DNA from: a virus
Strand: one strand, 5' to 3'
DNA length: 36,724 nt
Virus record (IMG/VR): IMGVR_UViG_3300005935_000054
Span: 1-36,724 of that record
The notes under the pieces are model-generated. The model saw only the letters and a list, made by a program, of their open reading frames with translations. It was not told where the DNA came from and made no database searches. Positions 16,742-23,962 of the stretch are shown here, one piece after another; position 1 is the stretch's first letter; the number at the start of each line of letters is the position of its first letter. A program made the position numbers and the translations under genes.

Positions 16742-18195
16742 TTAGCATCTCTTTTCCATTGATCTATAAGGCTCAATGGTCTTTCTGGAATTCTGTTTCT
16801 TAATCCTTCTATTGGAGCATATTTATTAACACAATATTGTGCATTGTCTAAGGCATGACCTAAGAATTTCAACTTGGGGTTATTTTCTATCTGCCTTCTT
16901 GTTGGTTCATCATATTCTGATGTTCCGGGTTTTATTTTTAAGTTTTCACAGTTATAAATTAAATTAGGACACCCAATAGGATCAACAAATATATAATTAT
17001 TATTGTTTATATCTCTTACTCTGTTGTTCCACGCTGCAAATCTAGCGTTTCTATCTCCATTGCTTTTACTTACTTCAAGACTAAACCTTTTCCCAGTTTT
17101 GTAATATTGATTTTCTCTATTGTACCCTCTTCTCATTAATTCATTCTGTATTATTATATAGTCATGCGATTTACTGCTTGACCGTCTTTGAAACCCTGAA
17201 GCATCGCCATTTATTACAATTCTTGATGGATGTGGGTACTCGTCTAACACAATTTTAATTAAATCTTCTGTAGCTAAATCCATTGAATACTCTTTGAAGA
17301 AATAGAATTTCTTGTTTTTTCTATCAACGTGAGATAAGATCCAGCAATTAGGAGACCAGTTGAAATCACAACTTAAATGTAAATCTATCTCTTTTGTACC
17401 CTCAGGCGTAGGTATGAAAGGTAAATAATTTACTGGTTTAACATTATTTTCTGACCAGTTCTTTACGACTAATAAATCAAGATTAACCCGAGGCTCACAG
17501 CAATACTCTTGCAACCATGTAAGATCATCAGGACAAGTGCTTTTAACATAATCAATAAACTCCTGTATTGACTCATAAGGTTTTGCATCCTTTTTAATTA
17601 ACCCATCATTTATTTTATCAAATAACCCACGATTAAGTGCACTCTCTAAAGTTACAGAATGTAATGACCAATTAGCTTTTTTAGATTTACAGTCTTTTAT
17701 AAATTGATTAAATAAGTTTTCAGTACCGTTATGAGTAGATAAAATTCTAATAGGAGCTTGCCAAACAACCCCAGAAGGTGAAGCTGCCCTCCACATCTCT
17801 TGAGGGTTCTCATGGTGAGCAAACTCATCTATGACTATTTTACCACCCTTAGAACGGAACTGTGAAGGGTTAGAAGTAAGAGCGTTTATTCTTGTGCCAT
17901 TCTTAAATTCCAATGAGAAAGCCTTTATATCTTTATCTGGGTCAATTACTATCTGCCCTAAGTTTGAACAGGCAATATTTAAAGCTTTACTCCACATCTC
18001 GCAGTATCTTATATATTCCCTTGAAGCTGATTCATCTTTAGAGGAAAACCAAACAGATTCAACCGTTTTTAATACACAGTCCTCAACATCCTCAAAGGAT
18101 TGAACATAAGTAGCTCCTATCCTACGGGATTTCTCCCATATCTTTATCTGTGATTTATCATTTAGCCAGTCTACTTGATAATCTAACCAATGCAT
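16738..18195 (-). CDS. terL: Terminase large subunit
   Basis: ATPase motor and nuclease for DNA packaging. Walker A is the deviant EKSRRIGATYVQ (residues about 21-32), as in Mu gp28-like terminases. Walker B is KIVIDEFAHHE near residue 120, with the catalytic Glu after IVID. ILSTHNGTEN near residue 150 is the coupling motif. The nuclease part begins with LHLSCDFNWSPN near residue 270, with GDASGF near 335 as a second acidic site. The length of 485 aa is normal. The small subunit is about 5.8 kb upstream (23963-24382), an unusual separation. Confidence 0.9.
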   Translation of the reverse strand: MHWLDYQVDWLNDKSQIKIWEKSRRIGATYVQSFEDVEDCVLKTVESVWFSSKDESASREYIRYCEMWSKALNIACSNLGQIVIDPDKDIKAFSLEFKNGTRINALTSNPSQFRSKGGKIVIDEFAHHENPQEMWRAASPSGVVWQAPIRILSTHNGTENLFNQFIKDCKSKKANWSLHSVTLESALNRGLFDKINDGLIKKDAKPYESIQEFIDYVKSTCPDDLTWLQEYCCEPRVNLDLLVVKNWSENNVKPVNYLPFIPTPEGTKEIDLHLSCDFNWSPNCWILSHVDRKNKKFYFFKEYSMDLATEDLIKIVLDEYPHPSRIVINGDASGFQRRSSSKSHDYIIIQNELMRRGYNRENQYYKTGKRFSLEVSKSNGDRNARFAAWNNRVRDINNNNYIFVDPIGCPNLIYNCENLKIKPGTSEYDEPTRRQIENNPKLKFLGHALDNAQYCVNKYAPIEGLRNRIPERPLSLIDQWKRDAK

Positions 18196-18199
18196 TTAT

Positions 18200-18433
18200 T
18201 TAATCCTTATTTTCTTTTGATGGAAGATGTAGTAAATTATCATTGCTTTTAATTACTTTTTTATCTTTAATTTTTTTGTAAAAACTACAATTATCCATGG
18301 TTATATCTTCGTTCAATGTGGCAAATCCATAAGAGAATAATTATAATATTGTACAATTACCCGTTTTAGAATGCACGCAAGTGGTGCATGAATCCTCTAA
18401 GTCTATAAATACAGTTCCATCTTTTTCATACAT
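18200..18433 (-). pseudogene. Four-cysteine small gene interrupted by an in-frame UAA
   Basis: From the ATG at 18433 the frame reads 30 codons, meets TAA at 18343-18341, and then stays open in the same register for 46 more codons to TAA at 18200. The reading across the stop looks continuous: SCTTCVHSKTGNC before it, and FSYGFATLNEDITMDNCSFYKK after it, together a CxxC...C...C small zinc-protein pattern. GGAGG lies 12 nt before the ATG. It is a nonsense-disrupted gene, a readthrough gene, or a sequencing error. An internal ATG at 18298 could start a 32-aa fragment. Confidence 0.6.
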
Positions 18434-18513
18434 AGTTAAAAAATCCCTCCACTTGGTACTATAAGTACTAAATTAATAATAATATTAACGAAATGTAAAT
18501 TATTGTTATTAAC

Positions 18514-18542
18514 ATTATAGTATTAATTGTACTTTGTGTCAT
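18514..18542 (-). promoter_or_regulatory. Promoter for terL block, ATGACA-17-TATAAT
   Basis: On the minus strand the -35 ATGACA is at 18542-18537 and the -10 TATAAT at 18519-18514, 17 nt apart. It drives the interrupted small gene and the large terminase. A perfect 20-bp palindrome begins 18 nt upstream of the -35, a good position for a regulator. Confidence 0.65.
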
Positions 18543-18560
18543 TTTAATATCCTTTTTAAT

Positions 18561-18627
18561 TTAATCCCGTACGGGATTAAAAACTGTTATTTTACTTTAA
18601 TTTGTCAAATTAATCCCGTACGGGAAT
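18561..18627. repeat. Twin CCCGTACGGG palindromes, candidate operators
   Basis: TTAATCCCGTACGGGATTAA at 18561-18580 is a perfect 20-bp palindrome. A second copy at 18610-18627 shares the first 16 bp and has a 12-bp perfect core. Centres are 49 bp apart, close to five helical turns. They flank the -35 side of the promoter at 18514-18542; the second copy also encodes the last codons of the upstream gene. GC-rich 10-bp cores stand out in this AT-rich DNA. No loop is present, so protein binding is likelier than a terminator. Confidence 0.7.
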
Positions 18628-18957
18628 GCCTACTAAACTAATAGAACTAATGAATTTAACAATTATTCCGCTTTCTATACAATACTTAATCTCTTTTTCC
18701 ATGCCACCTGTTATCTTATGCCCAAATACCCACAATTCATCACAGACCTTTAGAAATTCAATACCTCCATTAATACCGGCATTTCTTTCTTCTTCTATAT
18801 TATCATCTAAAAATCTAGTAAAAAACAAATGTGGTGCATACGGCGCATGCCCTAAATCACTAACGTATTTACAATAGGTTTCTGCTTTCTTTTGATTGCC
18901 TTCTAAATCACCTCTTAATGGTGAACATACAAATATTCTTTTCATTGTTTTATTCAT
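18610..18957 (-). CDS. DUF4406-like (nucleoside 2-deoxyribosyltransferase-fold) protein
   Basis: The 115-aa protein has the features of this family: KRIFVCSPLRGDLEGN at the start, CKYVSDLGHAPYAPHLFF in the middle, then FLDDNIEEERNAGI and VCDELWVFG. The family shares the Rossmann-like fold of nucleoside 2-deoxyribosyltransferases, and its phage members may act on nucleotides or modified bases, which is unproven. It overlaps the upstream gene by 8 nt, and AAAGGAG precedes its ATG. Its last codons lie in one of the CCCGTACGGG palindromes. Confidence 0.7.
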   Translation of the reverse strand: MNKTMKRIFVCSPLRGDLEGNQKKAETYCKYVSDLGHAPYAPHLFFTRFLDDNIEEERNAGINGGIEFLKVCDELWVFGHKITGGMEKEIKYCIESGIIVKFISSISLVGIPVRD

Positions 18958-19363
18958 TATTTACTCCTTTATTTGTGTTTTTAAATACCTCCTGAAGATA
19001 TATTTTTCTATAGAGAAAAAAGCTTGAAGGGGAAGTGAAGAACTGTTTTATATTTAATATAAATTCCTGTAATTTAGTTATTTTTACAGAAATTTCTTTT
19101 TGAATTTTACAATTTTTATTGAATTCACCCGTTTCTTTATCCAGAAACTTATCTGTCAATACCTCTATTAACTCATCAGCACTTATTTCAAGGTATTTAT
19201 TATATTTTAATCTAAAAGAATATTCCATAAATATATTTTTATTTTTTCCTTGAGTTTTTTTCATCTTTGTTTCTATCAAATGCAATTCTATGAAACTAAT
19301 ACTAGATAGAATCTTTGTTACAACTCTAACATCTAATACTTCTAAGTTTACTACATCTTCCAT
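18950..19363 (-). CDS. Unknown protein, 137 aa
   Basis: The protein has a Lys/Glu-rich composition with beta-leaning N-terminal strands (VVNLEVLDVRVVTKILSSISFIELHLIETKMKK region, only partly quoted) and a helical C-terminal half. It lies 1 nt from the phosphoesterase stop and overlaps the next gene by 8 nt, so it belongs to the same early-type run. GGAG precedes the ATG. I recognise no family. Confidence 0.6.
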   Translation of the reverse strand: MEDVVNLEVLDVRVVTKILSSISFIELHLIETKMKKTQGKNKNIFMEYSFRLKYNKYLEISADELIEVLTDKFLDKETGEFNKNCKIQKEISVKITKLQEFILNIKQFFTSPSSFFLYRKIYLQEVFKNTNKGVNNE

Positions 19364-19364
19364 C

Positions 19365-20492
19365 TTAATAATCTCCTTTTATCATTTTGTAATACGGTAT
19401 AAACTCAGGTATAAATCTTTTAATAGTTCCTTTTTTGTCTACATGAATTGTTACTATAAACCCTCCTACATTAGCGGCTAATCTCTTCCCCTTCATCCAT
19501 GGGGTTTGTGCCTCAAATGTTCCACACTCTAAAGCATGGATGTTTCTGTAGAATAAATACATAGCCTTATGATGATGTCCATTTAATAGTATATTAGGTT
19601 TCTCTCCTCCCATCATACTATCCATATACTTTTGTATACTATAACTTAATGCATAAGCTGAACCATCCAGAGGGTGATTGATTTCCATTCTACAGTTGTC
19701 AGTAAGATTAATAGTAACATTATGGCTACCTAGATATTCCATGTCTTTTCTACCATTAGAAATGATCCTGCCTATATCAACACCACCATTTGCTATATGC
19801 CACGCATCATGATTGCCTATGATGAATTTAGTAGTTATAAATTCTCTTTTCGGATAATAATCAATTATATAATCAGACTGTTCATCAGCTCCTATTTTAT
19901 GTAATTCATAAATATGTTCAGGTCTTCTCTTTGTAAATCCGTCTGTTATATCACCTGCATGATAAACCGTCCTGATACCTCTATCATAACAAATATCATA
20001 AAAGTTATTTAAATACGTTAATTGCTGATACTTGCTACATAAATGAGTATCACTTACAACCCCGAATCTAATTACTTGCTCACCATCCCAGTTATTGTTT
20101 ATTATAGTTTCTTTTGGTATTACCTTTGTTTCAAGTTTAAACATATCATTTGTACAGTTAATATTATAACCTTTCCTCTTCAATTGGGCAATAACACTTA
20201 TAATATCAAACCTAGATACTCCATAAATCTCTTTTAACTCATCTATTGGCTTTCCATTTTTAAGAAGTTGTAAGAATTTCTTAGTATCCTTTAAATCGTT
20301 TTTATTTTCTTCTTTTACTAATATCTTAGGGCTTACCTCTTGTTTACCTTTAAACTCTCTTATAAAGCTTCTTATATCATTACTATTAATACCTTGTATT
20401 GGATAATTTTGTTCTCTAAATAGTTTAAACGCTGGGTCACGTCCAAGTTTACCGTTATTAACCCACCAGTCATAAAATTCTTGTTTACACAT
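19365..20492 (-). CDS. Calcineurin-like metallophosphoesterase with N-terminal helical domain
   Basis: Residues about 140-340 carry all the metal-binding motifs of the superfamily: VVSDTHLCS, HAGDITDGF, IIGNHDAWH and NGHHHK. The enzyme hydrolyses phosphomono- or diesters with two metal ions. The first 130 residues are a separate helical, HTH-like part (SRFDIISVIAQLKRKGYNI), perhaps for nucleic-acid binding. Phage homologues are often near recombination or terminase genes, and a DNA-end or nucleotide role is inferred. AAAAGGAG precedes the ATG. Confidence 0.8.
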   Translation of the reverse strand: MCKQEFYDWWVNNGKLGRDPAFKLFREQNYPIQGINSNDIRSFIREFKGKQEVSPKILVKEENKNDLKDTKKFLQLLKNGKPIDELKEIYGVSRFDIISVIAQLKRKGYNINCTNDMFKLETKVIPKETIINNNWDGEQVIRFGVVSDTHLCSKYQQLTYLNNFYDICYDRGIRTVYHAGDITDGFTKRRPEHIYELHKIGADEQSDYIIDYYPKREFITTKFIIGNHDAWHIANGGVDIGRIISNGRKDMEYLGSHNVTINLTDNCRMEINHPLDGSAYALSYSIQKYMDSMMGGEKPNILLNGHHHKAMYLFYRNIHALECGTFEAQTPWMKGKRLAANVGGFIVTIHVDKKGTIKRFIPEFIPYYKMIKGDY

Positions 20493-20552
20493 AAATACTC
20501 CTTTTTGTTAACCTCATACAATCGATTTAAAGCGTTTTAAATTAATGCCTGC

Positions 20553-20705
20553 TTATGTTTTATCCTTTAATTCTTTTTTGTATTCTTTCAGAATTTCAAT
20601 AGCCACATCGCCAGCACCGCCACTAGGTCCTTTAATTTTGTCTGGAAAGTTTTCTAATATGTAGCTTGCTAATAAATCTGTTTGTCTTTCTGCACCTGTT
20701 TTCAT
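20553..20705 (-). CDS. Small protein, 50 aa
   Basis: It begins by an ATGA overlap with the preceding coiled-coil gene and has GGAG in the codons just upstream. The text KTGAERQTDLLASYILENFP and GPSGGAGDVAIEILKEYKKE matches a recurring small phage protein type of unknown function, and the GGAGD motif is probably a conserved turn. It lies in the early-type gene run before terL. Confidence 0.65.
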   Translation of the reverse strand: MKTGAERQTDLLASYILENFPDKIKGPSGGAGDVAIEILKEYKKELKDKT

Positions 20706-20851
20706 CTTCTTAACTCCTTTAATTCTTCATTCTCTTTTTTAAGTAATTTATGTTCATTCTTTAATTTATTATGCCTTCTTCTTAAATCTATTAAAACGTT
20801 TTCTCTTTCGTTGTCTTTGTTCATAATCTCTTTACATAATTTCTTAATCAT
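20702..20851 (-). CDS. Small coiled-coil protein, 49 aa
   Basis: Highly charged helix (RRRHNKLKNEHKLLKKENEEL) with heptad spacing of leucines. The start at 20851 follows AGTGAGGTAAA, and the stop overlaps the next start as ATGA. It probably forms a dimeric coiled coil. No family recognised. Confidence 0.6.
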   Translation of the reverse strand: MIKKLCKEIMNKDNERENVLIDLRRRHNKLKNEHKLLKKENEELKELRR

Positions 20852-20857
20852 TTTACC

Positions 20858-21043
20858 TCACTTTCTTTTTAATTTACTATCTTTTGGGCATAAAACTTTG
20901 TAATCGTCTATATTGTAACTCTCATAAACTTTTTTAAACCCTGAACATTGAGGCATATCTGAACTTCTAGCCTTCTTAGAAGCCCTACGTTTTTCACCTT
21001 TACTTTTTATGTTTGTATATGGTTCTCTTTTTGATCTACTCAT
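20858..21043 (-). CDS. Small basic protein, 61 aa
   Basis: Strongly basic, with Lys/Arg clusters (SKGEKRRASKKARSSD and PKDSKLKRK) and two cysteines, which suggests nucleic-acid contact. AAGGAAG precedes the ATG. It is 7 nt from the next gene. Function unknown. Confidence 0.55.
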   Translation of the reverse strand: MSRSKREPYTNIKSKGEKRRASKKARSSDMPQCSGFKKVYESYNIDDYKVLCPKDSKLKRK

Positions 21044-21071
21044 TACTTCCTTCTTAATCTAATTAATACTT

Positions 21072-21233
21072 TCATTCTTGTACCTCATGTTCTTCTATGC
21101 CAACAACATACCAATAAGGGGATCCAGTAAGATATTCTTTTCTGTAAGCCTCTGCCTTTTCTTTGTCTGAAAATATTTTAAGAATCTCGCTATCTTGCCA
21201 ATCCCAAAGTTCTTCTACTATATAAACTTTCAT
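21072..21233 (-). CDS. Small protein, 53 aa
   Basis: The protein KVYIVEELWDWQDSEILKIF followed by DKEKAEAYRKEYL is of a common small phage type with a beta hairpin and a helix. The AAAGGAG of the following gene overlaps the region beyond its 5' neighbour by 3 nt. AAAGGAGTAAATA precedes its ATG. No function known. Confidence 0.65.
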   Translation of the reverse strand: MKVYIVEELWDWQDSEILKIFSDKEKAEAYRKEYLTGSPYWYVVGIEEHEVQE

Positions 21234-21236
21234 TAT

Positions 21237-21467
21237 TTACTCCTTTATATACCCATATTTATTTATTTCTTTCTTCCATACAACTTTACTTATATCTACT
21301 ACATCAGGTTCAAAGAAGGTATCAAAGAATTTATCTAAATTTCTTACTTTCTCTAATTCTTTACTTAACTCTTCTTTGCTAAATATTTCATTCAATCTAT
21401 CAGCGTAATGATGCTTAACAAACCTATCTAATAATTTCCTAAATGTTTTTTTAAATTTTAATTCCAT
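21237..21467 (-). CDS. Unknown protein, 76 aa
   Basis: Charged helical protein (KTFRKLLDRFVKHHYADRLN, then KEELSKELEKVRNLDKFFDTFF). AAAGGAGTAGTAA precedes the ATG, and it lies 3 nt from the next gene. No family recognised; early-type context. Confidence 0.6.
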   Translation of the reverse strand: MELKFKKTFRKLLDRFVKHHYADRLNEIFSKEELSKELEKVRNLDKFFDTFFEPDVVDISKVVWKKEINKYGYIKE

Positions 21468-21470
21468 TTA

Positions 21471-21761
21471 CTACTCCTTTATTAATTTTAATGATTCTTC
21501 CATAAATTCAGTGAAATCCTCAAACTGGAATACTTCATTATTATCATCAATTAAGCTTACTACACATTCTTTTAGTGTTTCTGCCCCTACCTCTGTGGTA
21601 TACGGACAATCATTCACAAATAAAGGAGACCATCTATTATTATACTCTCTAATTATAGGAAGTAATAGGTTTCCTCTTTTAACTGCATATACGTTACGTT
21701 CATCTAAATTATTTGTGAAAATGTTTACTGCTTGTGGTGCTGGTCTAATAACTTTGTACAT
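21471..21761 (-). CDS. Unknown protein, 96 aa
   Basis: Mixed alpha/beta protein (YKVIRPAPQAVNIFTNNLDE, and a C-terminal FQFEDFTEFMEESLKLIKE). AAAGGAG lies just before the ATG, inside the end of the preceding small gene. No motif recognised. Confidence 0.6.
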   Translation of the reverse strand: MYKVIRPAPQAVNIFTNNLDERNVYAVKRGNLLLPIIREYNNRWSPLFVNDCPYTTEVGAETLKECVVSLIDDNNEVFQFEDFTEFMEESLKLIKE

Positions 21762-21762
21762 T

Positions 21763-21927
21763 TCATAACTCCTTTCTTAGTCTTATGTAATCAGCCGCTA
21801 ACGCTATTAATCTCTTTTGTTCACTTAATTCTTTAACTTGTAATATTTTAGTTCTCATACGATCCTTTAATTTATTATTGCGGTTAGGGTTATTAAAACT
21901 GTTTAAATCATTGAAGAAACTATCCAT
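21763..21927 (-). CDS. Small protein, 54 aa
   Basis: Asn-rich start (DSFFNDLNSFNNPNRNNK) followed by a helix (LSEQKRLIALAADYIRL). It overlaps the preceding gene by 8 nt and ends 1 nt before the next start, and its last codons provide that gene's AAAGGAG site. This arrangement implies translational coupling. Unknown function. Confidence 0.6.
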   Translation of the reverse strand: MDSFFNDLNSFNNPNRNNKLKDRMRTKILQVKELSEQKRLIALAADYIRLRKEL

Positions 21928-22225
21928 TTAAAATACCCCTTATTGTATTAAATCCTGATTCGCTAACCTTTTGCTTCAAAAGGAAAGTTATCATAGCTTT
22001 TAATCTATCGCCTTTACTCTCTCCAGATAAAAACTCTCCCAGCCTTACAATTTGATCTGATGTTAAAGGTTTTAATCTTACCTTTATTACCTTTAGAGTA
22101 GTTAAGACACTACAGCACTCAACTACTGAATCTCTATCCCATCCATATTCCTTATTTCCGTCCTTGTCTTCTATATCGTAAAGATAAACAGGCTTTATAT
22201 TAAATTTTTTATATAGTTCTTTCAT
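21920..22225 (-). CDS. Unknown protein, 101 aa
   Basis: The protein reads KELYKKFNIKPVYLYDIEDK and VRLGEFLSGESKGDRLKAM, a small alpha/beta fold with one Cys pair (ECCS). AAGAGGCGAATAGA at the end of the preceding gene serves as ribosome site. Unknown function. Confidence 0.6.
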   Translation of the reverse strand: MKELYKKFNIKPVYLYDIEDKDGNKEYGWDRDSVVECCSVLTTLKVIKVRLKPLTSDQIVRLGEFLSGESKGDRLKAMITFLLKQKVSESGFNTIRGILNG

Positions 22226-22226
22226 T

Positions 22227-22484
22227 CTATTCGCCTCTTAATTCTTTTAATGATTTAATATCAAGATCTGGTGCTTCCGAAATAAGTTTTCTTCCCTCTT
22301 CGTTGGTGATCCTCCAACAATGTTTCCACCATCTTGGATAACCTTCGACTTTGTATCTGAGTCCTTGCTTTGTTTGGAGTATTTCATCTATAAAACCAAT
22401 ATACCAAGGATCATAAGGGTCTTTATCCGACCATTTAGCTACTAATACATATTCACCAATTTTAGGTTTTTTGATCTTATTCAT
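22227..22484 (-). CDS. Unknown protein, 85 aa, SH3-like barrel possible
   Basis: KIGEYVLVAKWSDKDPYDPWYIGFI and RYKVEGYPRWWKHCWRIT give a pattern of short beta strands with exposed aromatics, as in small SH3-like barrels. The ATG overlaps the preceding stop as TAATG. It ends in the same residues (KELRGE) as its upstream neighbour because a 19-20 bp sequence containing the ribosome site is duplicated. Confidence 0.55.
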   Translation of the reverse strand: MNKIKKPKIGEYVLVAKWSDKDPYDPWYIGFIDEILQTKQGLRYKVEGYPRWWKHCWRITNEEGRKLISEAPDLDIKSLKELRGE

Positions 22485-22960
22485 TATTCGCCTCTTAATT
22501 CTTTATTACTAGTAGATTTTAATTTGAGATTTAAAAACTCTGTCATTAATTTATAGCTATCATAATTTTCTTGAAATTCCCTGACAATAGTGGAATATAC
22601 CCTTCTGTTATATAACCCATATCGCTTGATAAGATCATAATCAGTACCATTAAGGATATAACTTAACGCCGATGCCACCGCAGGCGATCTTGAGATACCT
22701 GCATGGCAATGAACAATAATAGTGTCTACCCCTTTGATGTTATTGTTAACGTATGATAACAATGTTTTTGCTAAAGAATTATCAAACAAAGTCCAGTTAT
22801 CATTGCCTTTGCGGTCAATGTCATGAAATTTTAAACGCAAAAGATTTGTATGAGTTATATTCGCTTTTTCGTTTTTGTCCCCAGTAATGGAAATGACTAA
22901 ACAATTTGCAGAGTATTTTATACTTTCAGCTTCACGCTGACTAAAAACTTTAAATTTCAT
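22484..22960 (-). CDS. Dual-specificity/tyrosine phosphatase
   Basis: The signature VHCHAGISRSPAVASAL (C-x5-R, near residues 86-102) is the active-site P-loop of cysteine-based protein phosphatases. The upstream Asp-bearing region (LRLKFHDIDRKG) may supply the general acid. It has 158 aa, a compact DSP size. Phage enzymes of this kind may strip phosphate from host proteins or nucleotides; the substrate is unknown. AAAGGA precedes the ATG. It heads a run of TAATG/ATGA-coupled genes. Confidence 0.8.
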   Translation of the reverse strand: MKFKVFSQREAESIKYSANCLVISITGDKNEKANITHTNLLRLKFHDIDRKGNDNWTLFDNSLAKTLLSYVNNNIKGVDTIIVHCHAGISRSPAVASALSYILNGTDYDLIKRYGLYNRRVYSTIVREFQENYDSYKLMTEFLNLKLKSTSNKELRGE

Positions 22961-23121
22961 TTACTTATCCTTTAATTACTATCATTAATAATATACGCTA
23001 TTTTAATACTAGTACCCTTGCTTATTGTAAGATTTATTTACAATTCTTAATATAAAAGTCCCTTATAGAGTGTGTTTAATAAGATAACGTATGTTTTAAT
23101 GGGTATTAAACTTAACTCCTT
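22961..23121. other. Intergenic region with weak promoter elements and an orphan ribosome site
   Basis: No gene seen. On the minus strand TTACAA followed 16 nt later by TATTAA (about 23020-22990) may be a promoter for the phosphatase. AAAGGAGTTAAG, identical to the ribosome sites of the two genes upstream, lies just after the 30-aa membrane peptide but is followed by no usable start codon. A plus-strand TTTACAATTCTTAAT copy lies at about 23032-23046. Confidence 0.4.
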
Positions 23122-23214
23122 TTACTCAATCAACCCCACCCATAAACAAAATATACCAACAGCAACAACCGACTCAATTAGTAATACTGTTAAAATTATG
23201 TCCTGTAATTCCAT
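23122..23214 (-). CDS. 30-aa single-pass membrane peptide
   Basis: AAAGGAGTTAAG directly precedes the ATG. The product is almost entirely one hydrophobic segment (DIILTVLLIESVVAVGIFCL), with a short acidic end. Such small membrane proteins in early phage regions can affect superinfection or host membranes; nothing specific is shown here. Confidence 0.6.
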   Translation of the reverse strand: MELQDIILTVLLIESVVAVGIFCLWVGLIE

Positions 23215-23231
23215 CTTAACTCCTTTATGTT

Positions 23232-23423
23232 TTAATCTATTTCAATCACATCATCTAATGTTTTTACCATCGTACACTTATAGACGCTATTATCTTTCCG
23301 GAAGTTATTACCACTTATAACCATATCAGCATCTAACATAGCGTTTTTAACCATTGAAGCCATAATTATAGTAGCTGCTAACGCTCCGATAAAAAACCCC
23401 ACTACAAGATCGTTATAATTCAT
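23232..23423 (-). CDS. Small membrane protein, 63 aa
   Basis: The start is taken at the ATG at 23423, because AAAGGAG stands just before it; longer upstream readings lack a site. Residues 6-27 (LVVGFFIGALAATIIMASMV) form one transmembrane helix, followed by a polar tail. It is probably anchored with the tail on one side of the inner membrane. No family recognised. Confidence 0.6.
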   Translation of the reverse strand: MNYNDLVVGFFIGALAATIIMASMVKNAMLDADMVISGNNFRKDNSVYKCTMVKTLDDVIEID

Positions 23424-23439
23424 ATTAACTCCTTTATTA

Positions 23440-23697
23440 CTAAATTTCCTCTGCCATAGAATACAAATAGGCTTTAATTGTTTCTTTACCTTTTTCACCC
23501 AACATACCCAAAACACTGATGAAGGTAATTGCGGAGTGTGCCAATCTTAAAGATATATATGCTTGAGATAGTATAACCTCTGGAGTCGGCTTTGGAATTT
23601 TATCCCAGTAATTATTCCAAACTGGCAAGAATGATAAATATTCAGCTTCTGTCAAGTCTTTACCTTCTTTGAATTGGTTTAAATTTATTACTACCAT
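23440..23697 (-). CDS. Unknown protein, 85 aa
   Basis: The protein has VVINLNQFKEGKDLTEAEYL and PVWNNYWDKIPKPTPE, then a helical, moderately hydrophobic C-terminal half (RLAHSAITFISVLGMLG). GGGAG precedes the ATG. It is the first gene after a well-formed promoter (23733-23761). Unknown function. Confidence 0.6.
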   Translation of the reverse strand: MVVINLNQFKEGKDLTEAEYLSFLPVWNNYWDKIPKPTPEVILSQAYISLRLAHSAITFISVLGMLGEKGKETIKAYLYSMAEEI

Positions 23698-23732
23698 AAA
23701 ATTCTATCTTAACTCCCTTATTAACTACTTAT

Positions 23733-23773
23733 ATTATACTGTAAATTAAAGCAATACATAAACTTTAATTTAC
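23733..23773 (-). promoter_or_regulatory. Promoter with overlapping 11-bp inverted repeat
   Basis: On the minus strand TATAAT is at 23738-23733, with a weak TTTATG 18 nt upstream. The perfect inverted repeat GTAAATTAAAG (23741-23751) and CTTTAATTTAC (23763-23773) covers the spacer and -35, an ideal operator position. The stretch TACAGTATAATATAAGTA around the -10 is shared with the small-terminase promoter. Confidence 0.6.
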
Positions 23774-23825
23774 AATTCTTAATGTTATATTTATTGTCTC
23801 CGTGCTGTGGGCGAACCGCATTTTT
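23769..23825 (+). ncRNA. Possible very short transcription unit
   Basis: On the plus strand TTTACA at 23769-23774 is followed after 17 nt by TATTGT (23792-23797), then by a hairpin TGTGG (23806-23810) and CCGCA (23816-23820) and five Ts. A transcript of about 20-25 nt would result. There is no open frame. It may instead be a transcription pause or a chance arrangement. Confidence 0.25.
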
Positions 23826-23867
23826 CCCAGTCATAGCTTGATTTTAATTTTTCAGTCTTTATTAAAT

Positions 23868-23951
23868 TTCACTGTGTTTAAATTTATGGTATAATGTAAA
23901 TGTATAACCTCAGATGTTCTCCCTGCCTCTGGCATAGTCTCTGGGGTTTTT
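23868..23951 (+). ncRNA. Candidate small RNA of about 50 nt
   Basis: TTCACT (23868-23873) and TATAAT (23890-23895), 16 nt apart, give a plus-strand promoter. About 7 nt later begins a stem-loop, ACCTCAGA (23907-23914) with TCTGGGGT (23940-23947, one wobble pair), followed by a T run to 23951. No protein can be encoded. The loop holds TTCTCCCTGCC, which could pair with AGGGAG-type ribosome sites. It lies antisense to nothing, between the small terminase and the next minus gene. Confidence 0.35.
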
Positions 23952-23962
23952 GACTTAAATAC

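Noticed and set aside
23817-23873. Minus-strand peptide starting at ATGCGG
   Set aside because: Short (18 codons), no ribosome site, and it lies in a region with better non-coding explanations.
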